Positions 33,607-46,479 are shown, counted from the first letter of the stretch. The stretch is DNA of 64,000 bases from Kingdonia uniflora (GCA_014058105.1 JACGCM010001511.1:806001-870000); one strand, 5' to 3'. The notes: generated by a model from the letters alone, not told the origin. A program made the numbers and translations.

Positions 33607-33949
33607 TCTCCTTGATTTTCTCCATATTTTAGTAATTTCAAAAATATACTTAAATTCATAGCTTTGTAGCTCACCTGAGGGATGCCACATGTCTTGATTT
33701 AGTTGGGTCCTCACCTCCTCACCCAAATCTTTCCGTAGGAAATCTAGACTCAATTGGTACTTTTTAATTGTTTCCTGCTGAAACGACTGGAAGTACTTCT
33801 TTCCATTTGATTTACCCAGAAAAACAAAAAGGACCAGCATCACACAAAGAGCAACTTCACAATGTTTGTTCTTTTCATTACATTTACATTCTAAAGTAAT
33901 AACTGGATCATCTAATGTCAACACATTTCCTTGTTATTGATAAGTAGGA
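33607..33949 (-). other. Flank with an open reading stretch of unknown nature
   Basis: A minus-strand open stretch of 140 codons (33924-33502) crosses the right TIR. Outside the TIR it reads CKCNEKNKHCEVALCVMLVL and FQQETIKKYQLSLDFLRKDL. I recognise no family. It is cut upstream by the LTR element at 33950; the pre-insertion continuation is at 42905. It could be a piece of an old gene or chance. Confidence 0.3.
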
Positions 33950-36900
33950 TGTCACGCCCCAAAATCCAGTAATCGGTAGCTAGACCAATTACTGAGATTC
34001 GAGGATGTGCAGGTCAGGGAATCCAAAGGTTTGCCCCACGAAAAACTGAGCCGCAGACAAATTTTGGCCCAGTCATTCACAATAGAGTAATAAGGAAAAA
34101 TAGAAATAGCGGAAGACTAAGATAAAAATATCAAAACGTAAGATTCTACAAACCTCAACGCAACAAGCCCGACACTAATAACAGGAGAATGAGCCCCCAG
34201 CTCAGCTACCCAAAGATCACCAATACAATAACTATAACCAAAAACAACCTGCCACTGAAAGGGGGATGCGAGAGTGAGCAAAAAACGAGCTCACTAGCTC
34301 CCAAGAATAGCTAAACGATTATACTAACCAATGAGATGGATATAATAATGATAATAGGATATAATAATATCTAACGATAAACAATATATATATCTAAATA
34401 TATGCAGGAAGCCTAATAGGTATCTAATAGGTACATAACTAGTCTAATGATTATATGTAACTATACTATAATAATACATACACATCTCGAGGAAAGGAGT
34501 GCTAAGACTATAACTACACTCCAGTCCCAAGGACTACTAAGTACACTTTAATCACTACTGTGGCCCTCAGCGCCACAAGTGACTAACCAACCCCAGAAAT
34601 ACAATCACACATGAGGGTAAACACCCTCAGCTCACAATAATCCAACAGGGTTACCCAAACCCCAACCAGGCACAACCCCGAAGCTATCACAAGCTGAGAG
34701 AGATTGCCCACAACCAGAAACCTGCCTAAAGCTCACAGCAAGCAACCAGACTAATTAGCCTAATAAATTACTTAGATATAGAAGAGGGAGGTATAGATGC
34801 AAAGTGGAGAGGAATATGCAGAAAGAAGATGAATCTAATTACACTACAAATCAATTAGGAGAAGATGAATTCAATAAGTGGAGATGAATATGATAAACTA
34901 GTATAATCCCATAATTATCCCAATGCAATGATATGTTATGATTATCCCAAGTGCAGAAGATTCTATGTTAAACATAATGCAGAAAGGGTTAAGGATCCCT
35001 ATCTGAAGAACCTACGAATTGGAAGTATGCAGAGATGCAATTATATGTTTCATGATGATGATGATGATGATGATGCGCTATGATGCATAATGATTTAACG
35101 ATGTCAACCCAAAGGGCTAACCCCCGGGACTAAAGTGGCTGACAACTGCTAAAGAAGGATTGCCTTAAAGGACCATTATGGATACAGGTACGATTTTTCT
35201 ATGCTGACCAAGTTGGGGGAACTACACTGGGCGTCACGAACACCCCAAGGAATCACATCCTAAATCACACACAAGAAGCCACCATCCATATCACATATAA
35301 TATGGGTCAAGGGATGTATTCGGTCGCAATAAGATAAGAGAATATATATCTATGGATAAAAGTAAAAATCCTAAAGACTGAAACACAACTATTGCCAACA
35401 CAGCCAGCACACAATAGGATAACCACCTGCATGAGAGCGTGGCAACCAAAACTAACACAGATGCCCTCTTATGACTCATTTGCACCATCTAAACCTAGAT
35501 GAAACAACAACTTAACCGTCACGACATCTAAACAACATCAGTCTCAAAGATTCCTTAAAGCAATATGATTACCATCAAGTACTACAGTACTCTAGCTGTC
35601 AACACGGACTAGTACTCATGGGGTGACCTATAAGTGTCCAACAAGTAGCCAACAATCTCTAAAAACCGAACTGCATCACAATCCTCCTAATTATGTACAT
35701 AAGTCACCAGCACGAATGTGTAGGAAACCACCAGGTCTGTCTACACCCAAGGTAACAATCTCCGTGAATAGATGTTCGACGGTGACAGTTTCTCTATACT
35801 GATGTGATAGTCCACCCCAGCAAATTCCAACATCTCGGGTGATGTACAACTTTATAAACCACCAGGCTCAGTTGCGTACCTCACTGAGCCATACTATCTC
35901 GCAGCCTCCTTGATGACAGAAGGGAACACAACCTTAACAGCCTCATCCCGGGGAAGGAAGGCTCACGAGTAAGCTCTATTAGCTCTAAGAATCATAAGGA
36001 TAATAATTGTCACAACACGATAAACAAACAATCCTAAGGCAAACTATCAGAAGTTCAACATCCACGACCAACCACCACGGATAAGCTGTCTGCTCACCAC
36101 CAACTACTAATAGTACAAGAGATTCTACACTCCCACAAGGAATCTAATATTCCAACCAACCATGAATTACAAAGACAGTGCTCAAGGACCAGGCCTCGAG
36201 AACACAGAGTACACCTAGGCTATTCCTAAGACAAATCAAAACAATAGCAGGCAAGAGGACGGGTTCCAAATCAAAGACCATGTCTTACTGAAGCTATATC
36301 ACCCCAAGACTACCCTAGAACCAAGTCCTGCATCCTAAACTAATCAAGGTCCTACACTATAAGGTGAGTACTATAGTCTCAGAACTACACTATCTCAACG
36401 TAATGGCGGCGAAACCACAGCTGTCCATACATCTCCACTAATAGCCAAACCTAGCTACAAGTGCCCTGAAACAAGCTGGGCACCCTAATAACTAGGCAAT
36501 AATACCATACTCAATATATTTTATATATATTCCTTAGTCAATATTATATATATATAGCGATACTGAGGCGTCGTAACACACTGAGAAATGCCTTTGTTCT
36601 CAACCTCAACGAAGAAAAGAGTCGCGATAACCACCCTCAATGAAATTGGTCTAAGAGGAATCTTAGGAGTCATCGTCACATCGACGACAACAGAGAATAA
36701 CCTCCTCTGGCTAATCATAACCTGCGGATTCAATCTAGTAGCTAAACTCACATTATTACGGGCTTCACTAACTTATCAAACCCTTAAATACTCTTGTCTA
36801 AGGTAATACTAAACGGATTACCAGTAAAGTGTCTTAAGCAATTAACCCACATACTTCCCTAGTCACAAATATAATATATAAAACTAGGCATTTCTATAAC

Positions 36901-37960
36901 TCACGAATCAGCATAATAATCTAGTTATTCAGGAAATAAAACTCACTTGATAATAATCCAAGTCTGGCATAAACCAACTCGGAAAGTCGAACCTAGGATC
37001 GACGACTAGGCAATCAGAACAACGAACAAGCTACCACAACCAATATCAACAACAAGTAAACAATCAATTCAAGAAAATGAAATCAAACCCAAACCCTAGA
37101 AATCAGACCTACGCCAAAATTGAGTGAAAGGAGCGGAAAAGAAATCGAGAATTTCTTACCGAGGATAGGAGCAAAGCTTGCGACGAAGTGGGCGAAGAAT
37201 CCTCGAGCGATGGGAAAGATAGGATTTAGAGTATGGTGGATAGGGGAATAGGTTAGGGAGAGAGAAAAAGGGGAAGTGAGGAAAAAAGAGGAAATAAAAC
37301 CCAAAAAAGCTGAAAACGTGCCTCTGTTCGAATAGGAAATGATCCTGTTCGAATAGAGTGAAGTATATTCGAACAGAGACAAGTCTTGTTCGAATAGAAC
37401 GAGATCTATTCGAACAGAAATGGTCATGTTCAAACAGAACTGCTCCTGTACCAAAAAAATAACCCCGGAAACACCACGGACCACACCGGACACCCCGGAA
37501 GCGCCACGAACCACCACCACTACCACACAAACACTACTATAGGCCCAACAAAGGTTTCTCAAGGCAAAATCACCATCTCCACCGCCTCACGACCACCAAA
37601 ACGCCTAAGCCCCCCAAAAGAAATTTTTTCCTCAGGAGACTCCGGAAACCTACCGGCCAATCCAACAGCTCACCGGAACCACCCCAAACCACACACACAT
37701 CAAACAAAAATCACTACCAACCCATATAGGGGTTCCCAAGGCCACAACCCCACCTCCTTCTCCGAATAACCTCCGAACTGCCAAAACTACAAAAATGAAT
37801 CTAATACTAAACTACCGAATGGAATAAATTGATGCATAATGGATGAATAATGGATAAAAGAGTATATGCGGAATATGAATGCGGAACTTAATGTGGAGGC
37901 AAAATAATAATAATACTTAATAATAAATAATAAAGCAACCTAAAAATCTGGGACATTACA
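33950..37960 (-). repeat. 3' LTR of the non-coding LTR element
   Basis: Runs from TGTAATGTCCC (minus strand, at 37960) to GGGGCGTGACA (at 33950). Aligns over its whole length with 38845-42899. Contains a (GATGAT)n run near 35050, the phased TTCGAA array at 37318-37440 and a conserved leader segment near 37160-37260. Open stretches within it are not conserved as proteins. Confidence 0.93.
37318..37440 (-). promoter_or_regulatory. Phased TTCGAA palindrome array in the 3' LTR
   Basis: Five TTCGAA sites and one decayed (TTCAAA) follow each other at steps of 20-21 bp, each in a CTGTTCGAATAG-like context. It lies upstream of the CT-rich leader in the element's transcription sense. The sister LTR has the same array at 42291-42410. 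Twenty to twenty-one bases is about two helix turns, so all sites face the same side of the DNA. Confidence 0.6.
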
Positions 37961-38844
37961 ATCTACCCTCAGAAGAATTTCATCCCGAAATTTAAAATAC
38001 TTACTTAAGTATAGTATAGTATATTTCAAATGTAATGTGCAATCATATCGTACTTGCGGTTACACAAGGTTGATCAATAGAAAGCCCTGAACTCCCCGTC
38101 CAGGCACGACATTATAGCAAAAGTACATATCATAGATTTTGGTTAAATATATTAATATATAATTGTATTGAAAGAATATATAGTTTAATTATAAAAAATA
38201 GTTTAAGAATGCCAAATACATAAGGGGAAAGTGGAATATGATGTCCCTTTCTCTATATGGACAACGTCAAAATCTGATGTGGACACGATCCCCAGTCTTA
38301 TAAGACGTCTGCTATGAGATCAGATCCATGACACAAAAGATGGAAATAATCGGTTAAAACGATGTATTTCAGTAAATAATGAAAACCAAACCAAACGATC
38401 AGATCTAACATCCAGATCGATCTGGATTCGATTAAGAGAAAATACCCTAAACTCGATAAGAGAAATACAAAAATGGAACACACATCGAAACTACTACGAT
38501 GGCAAACATAACGTCGTCCAAATAGCATAAAATCACAAATCTGAAGTCGAAACCCAACACCAAAACAAACAGGGAAACCACTACCACTAGAAGCCAATCA
38601 AACACCATACTAAGGGCTCAAGATAAACATCTTAAGTCCTCTAAATCTACAGCAAAAGCCTACACGCTAGACCTATGCTAGAAGCCTACACGTAGAAGGC
38701 CTCAAGAGATTAACTCTCTAACCAAACATGTAAAACAAAGACACAGGATACCAAGGAATCATCCCAACTTGCACGAAGAATAACTCAACCTATGAGCCCT
38801 AGACACCAAGATTGGAGTTTAAGCTAGAGCTCTGATACCAAGTT
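37961..38844 (-). other. Short internal region of the non-coding LTR element, with primer site and purine tract
   Basis: On the minus strand: four bases after the 5' LTR (38841-38844), then the primer-binding site TGGTATCAGAGC (38840-38829). About 850 bp without coding similarity follow, then TTTCGGGATGAAATTC and the purine tract TCTGAGGGTAGAT (37973-37961) touching the 3' LTR. A 99-codon open stretch at 38597-38298 on the minus strand matches nothing and is hydrophobic; I do not call it. Confidence 0.88.
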
Positions 38845-41800
38845 TGTCACGCCCTAAAATACAGTAATTGGTAGCTAGACCAATTACTGAGATTCGAGGA
38901 TGTACAGGTCGGGGAATCTAAAGATTTGCCCCATGAACAACCAAGCCGTAGACAAATTTTAGCCCAGTCATTCATAATAGTATCATAATAGAGTAATAAG
39001 AGAAAACAAAAAAAGCGGAAGACTAAGATAATAATATCTAAACGTAGGATTCTACAAAACTCAACGCTGCAAGCCCGACAGTAATAACTGAAGAATGAGC
39101 CTCCAGCTCAGCTCCCTAAATATTACCACAGCAGCAACTAAAGCCTAAAACATCTGCCACTGAATGGGGGATGCAAGAGTGAGCAAATAGCGAGCTCACT
39201 AATTACCAAGAATAGCTAAACGATTATACTAACAAATGAGATGGATATAATAATAATAATTGGATATAATAATATCTAATGATAAACAATATATATATAT
39301 ATATATATATATCTAAATATATACAGGAAGCCTAATAGGTATCTAATAGGTACATAACTAGTCTAATGATTATATGTAACTATACTATAATAATACATAC
39401 ACATCTCGAGCAAAGGAGTGTTAAGACTATAACTACACTCCAGTTCCAAGGACTTCTAACTACACTCTAATTACTACCGTGGCCCTTAGTGCCATAAGCG
39501 ACTAACCTACCTCAGAAATAGAATCACGCACGAAGGTAAATATCTTCAGCTCATAATAATCCAACAGGGTTACCCAAACCCCAACAAGGCACAACCCCAA
39601 AGCTATTACAAGCTGAGCGAGATCGCCCACAACCAGATACCAGCCTAAAGCTCACAGCAAGCAACAAGACTAATTACCCTAATAAATTACTTAGATACAA
39701 AAGAGGGAGGGATAGATGCAGAGAGGAGAGGAATATGCAGAAAGAAGATGAATTTAATTACACCACAAATCAATTAGAAGAAGATGAATTCAATAAGTAG
39801 AGAAGAATATGATGAACTAGAATAATCCCATAATTATCCCAATACAATGATATGTTATGATGATGATATGATGGAATGAGACAATCTTATGATTATCCCA
39901 AGTGAAGAAGATTTTATATTAAACGTAATATAGAAAGGGTTAAGGATTTCTATCTGAAGAACCTATGAATTGGAAGTATGCAGAGATTCAATGATATGTT
40001 TGATGATGATGATGATGATGCGTTATGATGCAGAATGATTTAGCGATGTCAACCCAAAAGGCTAGCCTCCGTGACTAAAGTGGGCTGGCAAATGCTAAAG
40101 AAGGATTGCCTTAAAGTACAATTATGGATACAGGTACGATTTTTCAAAGCTGACCAGGCTGGGGCAAGAACACTAGGCGTCACGAGTACCCCAAGGAACC
40201 ACATCCTCAATCACACACAAGGAGCCACCGTCCTTACCACACACATGTCACATATAATACGGGTCAGGGGATGTATTCGGTCGTAATAAGATAAGAGAAT
40301 ATATATCTATAGATGAGAGCAAAAATCCTAAAGACTAAAATACAACTACTGGTAACACAGCCAGCACACAATAGGATAACCACCTGCCTGAGAGAGTGGC
40401 AACAAAAACTTACACAAATTCCCTCCTGTGACTCAGTTGCACCATCTAAACCTAGATAAAACAGTAACTTAAGTGTCACGATATCTAAACAACATTAGTC
40501 TCTAAGATTCCTCAAAGCAATATGATTACCATCAGGTACTACAGTAATCTAGCTGTCAGCATAGACTAGTACTTATGGGGTGATCTACAAGTGTCCAACA
40601 AGTAGCCAACAATCCCCGAAAACCAAACCGCATCACAATCCTCCTAATCATGTACATAAGTCACCAGCACGGATGTGCAGGAACCCACGAGGTCTGCTAC
40701 ACCCAAGGTAACAATCTCCGCGAACAGATGCTCGACGGTAACAGTTTCCTTATACTGATCTGACAATCCACCCCAACAGATTCCAACATCACGGGTGACG
40801 TATAACTTCATAAATTACCTGGCTCAGCCACGTACCTCACTAAGCCATGCTGTCTCGCTGCCTCCTAGATGACGGAAGGGAACACAGCCCTAACTGCCTC
40901 ATCCCAGGGAAGGAAGGCTTACGAGTAAGCTCTATTAGCTCTAAGAATCATGAGGACAAAAACTGTCACAACACGATAAGCAAACAATCCTAAGGCAAAC
41001 TATCAGAAGTTCAATATCCACAACCAGCCACCACGGACAAGTTGTCTGCTCACCACCAACTACTAATAGTCCAGGAGATTCCACACTCCCATAGGGAATC
41101 TAACATTCCAGCCAACCACCAATCATAACGATAGTGCTCATGGATCAGGCCTTGAGAACACAGAGTACACCTAGGCTAATCTTAAGACAAATCAAAACAA
41201 TGGCAGACAAGAGAACAAGCTCTGAATCGAAGACCATGTCTTACTGAAGCTATGTCGCCCCAAAACTACCCTGGAACCAAGTTCAGCAACCTAAACTAGC
41301 CATGGTGCTACACTATAAGGTGAGAACTATAGTCTCAGAACTACACTATCTCAGCGAAATGGCGGCTAAGCCGCAGCGGTCCATACATCTCCATTAATAG
41401 CCAAACCTAGTTACTAGTGCCCTCAAACAAGCTAGGCACCCTAATAACTAGCAAGAAATACCATACTCTATATATTATATTTATATTCCACACTCAATAT
41501 ATTATATATATACCGACTCTGAGGCGTCGCAACATACTGAGAAATGTCTTTGTTCTCAACCTCACCGAAGAAAAGAGTCACGATAACCACCCTCAATGAA
41601 ATCGGTCTAAGAGGAATCTCAGGAGTCACCGTCACTTCGACGACAACAGAGAATAACCTCCTCTAGCTAATCATAACCTACGGATTCTATCTAGTAACTA
41701 AACTCATATTATTATGGGTTTTACTAACTTATCAAACCCTTAAATACTCTCGTCTAAGGTAATGCTAAACGGATGACCAGTAAAGTGTTTTAAGCAATTA

Positions 41801-42899
41801 ACCCACATACTAACCTAGTCACAGATATAATATATTAAATTATGCATTTCTATAATTCATGAATCGGCATAATAATCTAGTTATTCAAGAAGTTAAAACT
41901 CGCTTGATAATAATCTAAGTCTGGCAGAAACCAACTCGGAAAATCGAACCTAGGATCAACGACGAGGTAATCGGAACAACGAACAAGCTACCACAACCAA
42001 TAATAATAACAAGTAAACAATCAATTTAAGAAAACGACATCAAACCCTAACCCTAGAAATCAGACCTACGCCGAAATCGAGCGAAAGGAACGGAAAAAGA
42101 ATTGGGAATTTCTTACCGAGGATAGGAGCGAAGCTTGGGACGAAGTGAGTGAAGAATCCTCGAGCGATGGGAAAGATAGGATCTAGAGTAAGGAGGAGAG
42201 AAGAATAGGTTAGGGAGAGAAGAGAGAGAGGGAGAGAAAGGGGAAATGAGGAAATGAGGAAATAAAACCCAAAAAAGCTGAAAACGCGCCTCTGTTCGAA
42301 TAGGAAATGATCCTGTTCGAACAGAGTAAAGTGTATTCGAACAGAGACAAGTCCTGTTCGATTAGAAAGGGATCTATTCGAACAAAAAAGGTCTTGTTCG
42401 AACAAAACTGCTCCTGCACCAAAAAAATAACCCCAGAAACACCACGGACCACCACCACTACCACACAAACACTACTACAAGCCCAACAAAGGTTTCTCAG
42501 GGTAAAAACACCACCTCCACCGCCTCACGGCCACCAAAATGCCTAAGCCCCCAAAAAAAGAATTTTTCCTCGGGAGACTCCGGAAACCTACCGGCCAATC
42601 CAACGGCTCACCGGATCCACCCCAAACCATACACACATCAAACAAACATCACTACCAACCCATCTAGAGGTTCCCAAGGCCTCGACGCTACCTCCTCCTC
42701 CGAATAACCTCCGAACTGCTAAAACTACAAAAAGGAATCTAATACTGAACCACCGAAAGGAATAAATGGATGCATAATGGATGAATAATGGATGAAAGAG
42801 TATATACGGAATATGATTGTGGAACTTAACGTAGAGGCATAATAATAATAATACTTAATAATAAATAAATAAAATAACCTAAAAATCTGGGGCATTACA
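38845..42899 (-). repeat. 5' LTR of the non-coding LTR element
   Basis: Partner of 33950-37960. It has an expanded (AT)n run near 39290-39312 and an insertion near 39860-39890 that the other LTR lacks. Since LTRs are identical at insertion, their differences measure age. Confidence 0.93.
42291..42410 (-). promoter_or_regulatory. Phased TTCGAA palindrome array in the 5' LTR
   Basis: Five TTCGAA sites and one decayed (TTCGAT) at 20-21 bp steps. Just downstream in transcription sense comes a CT-rich leader and CCTATCCTCGGTAAGAAATT (about 42127-42108), a good splice donor also present in the other LTR and, as a weaker GGTGAG form, in the solo LTR at 17749. Confidence 0.6.
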
Positions 42900-42904
42900 T
42901 AGGA

Positions 42905-43537
42905 ATTCTTAACTTACTATTTAGTATTAAATATGGGCTTATCTCACACTTTCTGAAATGACTAATTACAAGTTTAGAGGGATTAAAATTTCATTTTATC
43001 TTATATGATTATTTCTTACTCTTTTCATATATTTGATGGAACATGGAGAGGCTTTTTATGTTGTAAACGACTCTTCTAAGCATAAAGCTTCCGACCAACA
43101 TGGAAACTTTGGCATAGCCAAGTAAGTTTTGCCCTCCAAGTGTGTGGCCTAATACATTATACTTTATATTTTGTAATTTATTGAAAGTTGGGAGCATTGT
43201 TCTTATGTTATTTACTTTGAACACATAAGTATATAAGAGCATAGAATATAATATTACCCCAATGCCTTTGATGTACAAAGGGTTTTGTAAGTGATGAGTA
43301 ATGGGGTTTTTTTTCCATACTTTGTCTTGAAATTAAGAAATTAGTAATATTTCAAATTTGCATTTGTTTAGTTGTTGTTGTTGCTTTAGTAATTGATGAA
43401 AAAGTTAGCAAGCTACGTACTAAACATGACCCGAATGGTATGCTATTTTGATTTCTTAAGCACTCGACCATGTTAATCTTTTTTAACTCAAATTATAACA
43501 TCAAAGTGATCAGAGTTACCTATTTTCAGGTGGGCAT
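42905..43537. other. Unclassified AT-rich segment
   Basis: Continuation of the sequence interrupted by the LTR element (joins 33949 before insertion). A minus-strand open stretch at 43278-43009 matches no family. Nothing else seen. Confidence 0.4.
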
Positions 43538-44325
43538 TGTAATAGCCTATTTTCATAGAGACCGAAAATAGTGTTTTACACTTTCGAAATGTAGAACTAT
43601 GGTTAGGAACTAAAAGCAATAGACATGAGTTTTAGCGTGGAAAATCCTTGAATGGGTAAAAAACCACGACCTCTCCTGAGGATTTCTGAAAGTATGGTCT
43701 TTATTTAGATGCTAGCTATTACAAAGAGAGAAAGAGGTAGAATATCTAAGTTTTGGTAAGGATAACCTTCTCTCAGAGCTCTGTAGGTGATAATAGCCAT
43801 CCTAAATTCTAATCTCCAGGTCTCCTTTTATAGGTCTTATAATATGACCGTTGGTTACATTGATGAGAAACTTTACAATATCAAGCTTTGATGAGTCTTT
43901 ATAATGGTCTTCTGCAACGTCTTGATATTTGTTGATCTGTAATGGATCTTTTAATTCTCTTGGTTGTACCTTCTGATTGTTGGAGAAGATACGATCTCTT
44001 GTAATGTTCGCATATATACAACCTGTTGCTAAGTGGAAGAGTATCTTCTGTAGTACAAAGTTACAAGATGCTTTGATATCTCTGACCTGTGATGAAGGTA
44101 CGATCTCCAATAGTGTTTGTATTCATTCGAACTGTTGATAGACGTCTGAGTATTTTCTGTAACGCGATGTTTATTAGATGCTTCAGCCTTCCCGAACTGT
44201 AGATGAGGAAGTCTGTATTGTGAACTGCTCGCCTTCACCCCTTGGTTAGTTACTCGTGTGTTAACTTCGACCTATATGAGCTCGAATATCGGACTCAGTA
44301 TGAGGATTATAAATAATCCCTCACA
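43538..44325 (-). repeat. Solo LTR related to the second Tat-type element, GGCAT duplication
   Basis: Ends are TGTAATAGCC and AATCCCTCACA, and GGCAT flanks both sides (43533-43537 and 44326-44330). It shares TTTTAGCGTGGAAAA, GGTAAAAAACCA and similar segments in the same order with the LTR at 57330-57908, so it belongs to the same broad family in the same (minus) orientation, but is longer (788 bp) and well diverged. On the minus strand it starts TGTGAGGGATTATTTATAAT, with a TTATTTATAA TATA-like box near its start. Confidence 0.85.
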
Positions 44326-44330
44326 GGCAT

Positions 44331-45279
44331 CGGTCATTGTGAAGTTACATACAATCATAACTTGGGCTCAGCTTGGTATCCATGATGCACATTTAAGCAA
44401 ATCTTGAAACCCAATTTAATGAAGATAGTCTAATATTTGCTATTTCTAGGTCTTGACTTTGGGTTACTAAAGGTTGAGACGGTATGGCTATGATCACTTC
44501 AAGTTTATTTACGACGCAATTCAATTTAGCTTCCGGATAGTTGCAGCTGATTTAATGGCATGATCCAATTTTCCTAGCAAGGTTTCAGAGATATAAATAA
44601 TTTGTAGAAAAGATAAGGTATCTCCATATGTTTCCCCTGTTATTATCAATATTTGGGTTGCTAACAACTAGGTTCGAGGCACAGAGTATTATAGATGGGT
44701 ATTCATTTTATCTATCGATTTGAAAAATTGCCAAGCCTTTGACTAACTGTGAAGTACATTGACTTATTTAAGGACCGGCACGTTGCTCTTGTTGTTGGAC
44801 TCTAAAATTGTTGGACATAGGTAGGTATCTTGATAATTATACGAAGTTTTCTTTTTGAGAATTTTTCTATAAGATTCTTGAAAATGAAAGTAAGCACTTA
44901 AATTCTCAAAAATTATACATTATTAATTCTTTTTACTATTTTTTTGGCGATTTTATTTTAGATGGACTAAAAACTCAAAATGGCAGAGCTCAAACTTTTG
45001 AGAGGCTGATGGTTCAAATCCGTCCAGTACAATTTTTTAGAGCTTAATTGTATTCAATTTTGATTTAAAAAGGACTAGTTTTTCTTAAAATCAACATATA
45101 TATTAGTCTTTATTTTGCAAAAGATTTAGTATACTAACACGGGGTCAATTACGCAAAAAAGGAGACTCTATCTTTTAAGCTAAGAAGTCTGTAGAAACCA
45201 ATCTCTAGTATATACATCTACAAAAAATATTACCTAATAGTGCTACTTGCTAAATCTGAAGTATTCCATGTCTGAGTTC
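44331..45279. other. Unclassified segment before the LINE 3' end
   Basis: AT-rich with no recognised coding. The 3' untranslated end of the minus-strand LINE probably lies in its right part, but I see no clear poly(T) run marking the end of the LINE. Confidence 0.4.
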
Positions 45280-45321
45280 TTTATTTTTGTAAGAAAAGCT
45301 AGCCTTCCTGAACACCATTCT

Positions 45322-45737
45322 TCAAGAGGTTCTGCGTTTGCTGCACCCCTTTTGGCTGTTGAATCCACGGAAAAGTTTGCCTCTCTCCATACTTGAGAAA
45401 ATCTGATTGAATCTTGTTTCTATTTTATTCGTCTCCATTCTATGACCAAATCCCATGGAAGTATACCTATTGTAAAAGCTTGAACTGTTGCTTAAGAGTT
45501 TGAGACCATCCATAATTTCTTCCATCCTCTTTCTATTACCTTCTTAACTCCATTTATTATGGCATGTATCTCTGTGATATAGTTGTCGGTGGTGCCTATA
45601 GCCTTGGTAAAAGTTCCCAGTACCTCCCCTTCCTTATTTCGGTATACAATCCCAATACCAGTTGGTCTAGGGTTGCCCAGAGCTGGTCCATCACAATAAA
45701 CCTTTATCTCCCCTATTTTTAATAGTTCCCACCACAA
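45322..45737 (-). pseudogene. LINE RNase H domain
   Basis: Reads KVYCDGPALGNPRPTGIGIV, YRNKEGEVLGTFTKAIGTTD, NYITEIHAIINGVKKVIERG and KKLWMVSNSQTLKQQ. The first Asp (CDG) and the Glu (TEIHAI) are seen; where Asp follows in active proteins (the W-x-E-S/T-D-S type run) it reads VSNS, so the third acidic residue is changed. A frame change at about 45500 separates the end. It is the C-terminal domain of ORF2. Confidence 0.85.
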
Positions 45738-46039
45738 GCTTTTTATCGTTGTTGCTCTTCTTTATCTACACTGAACGTTCAATGATTTAATAATTTATAC
45801 GTCGGTTCCATTGTTGTGCATGCTATTCTTTGAGAGTTGGGAAATATCGGTGATATCCCTCAAGATGTTGTACTTTAGTTATTGACTGGTAGTCCTCCTT
45901 TCGTCATATCTGAGTCTGTTGTGAGCTTTCCATAAACCATTGCATGTAACGAATATCGCTGAATTCCACAAGTCTTTTACATAGGCACTTGAGTTCCTGC
46001 CTCTATCAATCACAGATTTCCAAGTATCATCTTCGTGTA

Positions 46040-46260
46040 CTGGTGCTATACCGAATATATTCGTAAGCTAGTCCCTGATTTCCAGGGAATAGCCGCATTC
46101 AAAGTAGAAATGTTTCTCTGTTTTTGTATGGCATTGGCATAGGAAGTAAGCCGGCGGTAGGGGGATTCCTTTGTTGGCTACTCTGTCATCAAATGAAAGT
46201 GTTCTATTAAGTAGTCTTTAAGTAAAAGAACTAATCCGAGGATGTAGGCTATTATTCCAA
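46040..46260 (-). pseudogene. LINE zf-RVT zinc-binding region
   Basis: Minus strand near 46170-46070: KGIPLPPAYFLCQCHTKTEK and HFYFECGYSLEI, matching the C-x2-C...H...C pattern of zf-RVT regions after plant LINE reverse transcriptases (here CQC, so one Cys spacing differs). Surrounding frames are broken. Confidence 0.7.
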
Positions 46261-46479
46261 ACTACTATCCACCACCATGTCGCATCATGGGCTTTCCATA
46301 TGCTATTAAAGGCATTTTTTACTTGCAAAATTCCCGTGTATGTCCGGCCTCGAGATTTGTTGGTCCTGATTTTGTGGGTCATTCGCTATTCTCTCTAAGT
46401 TTATTCCCAGTACCATAAACAACATCAGAATATCATGGGGTATCTTCTATCCTTCGATGTTGATAAAGCTACTCAGTTT

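Larger units (their letters stand above)
33950..42899 (-). mobile_element. Non-coding LTR retrotransposon (LARD-like), Tekay/Del-like termini, complete
   Basis: Two LTRs of 4011 and 4055 bp flank an internal region of only 884 bp. The ends are TGTCACGCCCC at 33950 and GGGGCATTACA at 42899, and the five bases TAGGA flank both sides (33945-33949 and 42900-42904). Read on the minus strand it has LTR, TGGTATCAGAGC primer site (initiator tRNA-Met type), short internal part, purine tract and LTR. No gag or pol is present, so it must have moved using enzymes of a related element. Long LTRs and the FGxE-like remnant before the purine tract point to a Tekay/Del chromovirus parent (inference). The LTRs differ by many point changes and small indels, so it is not recent. 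Confidence 0.93.

Noticed and set aside
14116..33616. Possible target duplication TTGGTTTAT / TTGATTTTC at the Mutator-like element edges
   Set aside because: Only six of nine bases agree and the left position leaves extra bases before the TIR; not good enough to claim.
35040..35075. (GATGAT)n run, also near 40005
   Set aside because: Ordinary microsatellite within both LTRs.
37083..37562. 159-codon minus-strand open stretch in the 3' LTR, with counterparts at 42040-42468 and 17586-17807
   Set aside because: Similarity is that of the LTR DNA itself, frames differ between copies, and composition is low-complexity. Kept only as the conserved-leader finding.
38298..38597. 99-codon hydrophobic open stretch inside the non-coding LTR element
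   Set aside because: No similarity to gag, pol or env-like proteins and no conserved partner in the window.
43009..43278. 89-codon minus-strand open stretch
   Set aside because: No motif recognised and AT-rich; too weak to call a gene.
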